From Candidatus Humimicrobium oleiphilum (GTDB lineage Bacteria > Actinomycetota > Humimicrobiia > Humimicrobiales > Humimicrobiaceae): DNA of 5,610 bases. The notes beneath the pieces were generated by a model. The model was not told the origin of the DNA. It was given only the letters and a program-made list of their open reading frames with translations, and did no database searches. The stretch spans positions 2,520 to 8,129 of the forward strand of contig DBPS01000020.1 of assembly GCA_002304935.1 (NCBI GenBank), given 5' to 3'. Below, piece by piece: positions 5,095 through 5,610 of this stretch (positions are counted from its first letter, which is position 1; each line of letters starts with the position of its first letter). The position numbers and the translations under genes are program-made.

Positions 5095-5610
5095 TTAAAT
5101 CGGTCTTCTGTCGATATAATCTTTCAATGCTTCTTTCCAGTCTCTCATATCTTTTAAGCCTATGGATCTCAGCATCATATTATCAAGAACCGAGTAAAAA
5201 GGCCTTTTTGCTTTTGCTCCGAATTCCTTGCTGGAAATAGGGATTATCTTGGGAGTTAGTTCTGCAAGCCTGAATATCTCAAGAGCAAATTCATACCATG
5301 AGCATTGTCCTGCATTGGTCATATGATAAGTCCCGTATTTTCCTGTTTTTATAAGCTCATATAGTTTTGCGGTCACATCTTTGGTGCTTGTCGGTGTTGT
5401 TATCTGATCATTTACTACTTTAATCTCAGAACCTTCTTTTGCAAGCTTAAGCATCAGTTCAACAAAATTGCTTCCTTTGCCAAGACTTCCTGCATATCCA
5501 TACAAACCGCAGACTCTTAAAAGGTAATACTTTTCAAGCATATATTTAATGACAAATTCACCCGCAAGTTTTGAAATACCATACATGCTTACCGGTCCGG
5601 GACAATCAGC
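5095..5610 (-). CDS. RmlD-type SDR oxidoreductase (dTDP-4-dehydrorhamnose reductase-like), N-terminus cut off by window edge
   Basis: This is the C-terminal 171 residues of an NAD(P)-dependent extended short-chain dehydrogenase/reductase of the RmlD/RfbD family. The frame stays open to the window edge, so the ATG at 5586 is an internal Met just before the catalytic motif and not the start. The Rossmann nucleotide-binding half (about 120 residues) lies outside. Seen directly: the catalytic YGISK motif (Tyr10, Lys14 of the visible part) followed by LAGE, a family-typical NF at 48-49, the DQ-x3-PT motif (68-74) and a GTYHMTN segment. RmlD normally makes dTDP-L-rhamnose from the 4-keto sugar. However, the Trp that Salmonella RmlD has in its RTSWVY segment, which stacks on the sugar, is Gly here (RVCGLY, Gly35). 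The substrate may therefore differ. It precedes rhaA by 30 nt with no terminator between them, so co-transcription is likely. Family assignment is firm; the exact substrate is open. Confidence 0.85.
   Translation of the reverse strand, partial: ADCPGPVSMYGISKLAGEFVIKYMLEKYYLLRVCGLYGYAGSLGKGSNFVELMLKLAKEGSEIKVVNDQITTPTSTKDVTAKLYELIKTGKYGTYHMTNAGQCSWYEFALEIFRLAELTPKIIPISSKEFGAKAKRPFYSVLDNMMLRSIGLKDMRDWKEALKDYIDRRPI

Noticed and set aside
5095..5586. A complete 163-residue protein starting at the ATG at 5586
   Set aside because: The frame continues to the window edge with family-typical sequence (DCPGPVSM) before the YxxxK motif, so the gene is truncated by the window and does not start here.

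Overview
The window is an AT-rich stretch (roughly one third G+C by eye) in which every convincing gene lies on the minus strand, so it is read here from high to low coordinates. The base composition, the sigma-70-type promoter, the A/T-rich hairpins and the compact clusters point to an anaerobic or facultative low-GC bacterium. The sequence alone does not fix a phylum.

Reading in the direction of transcription, there are three blocks. (1) Sugar block, 5610-3808. This holds the C-terminal two thirds of an RmlD-type short-chain dehydrogenase/reductase, cut by the window edge, followed 30 nt later by a complete L-rhamnose isomerase (rhaA). The two are probably co-transcribed. (2) Toxin-antitoxin block, 3601-2869. 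A Phd/YefM-type antitoxin overlaps a PIN-domain VapC toxin by 14 nt. The gap before it carries a perfect 37-bp palindrome that contains promoter-like elements on both strands and could equally act as a terminator. (3) Redox block, 2846-138. A clear TTGATT-N17-TATAAT promoter, with a near-palindrome over its -35 box, is followed within about 65 nt by a strong intrinsic-terminator-like hairpin. Then come a VAO/GlcD-fold FAD-linked oxidase with an alkyl-DHAP-synthase-like HHH motif and, 13 nt later, a two-cluster ferredoxin-like plus CCG-domain Fe-S protein. The two proteins look like the flavin and electron-transfer subunits of one dehydrogenase.

A working model, which is inference, is that blocks 1 and 3 belong to one sugar or short-chain hydroxy-acid catabolic locus. 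RhaA would begin L-rhamnose breakdown, and the FAD/Fe-S pair could oxidise a product such as lactate. The self-contained VapBC-type module sits between them. Kinase, aldolase, transporter and regulator genes are not in the window, so the link is not proven.

The most interesting non-coding piece is the promoter-hairpin-leader region at 2641-2849, which looks like an attenuated or otherwise RNA-regulated leader of the FAD/Fe-S operon. The remaining 137 nt at the left edge hold no recognisable gene.
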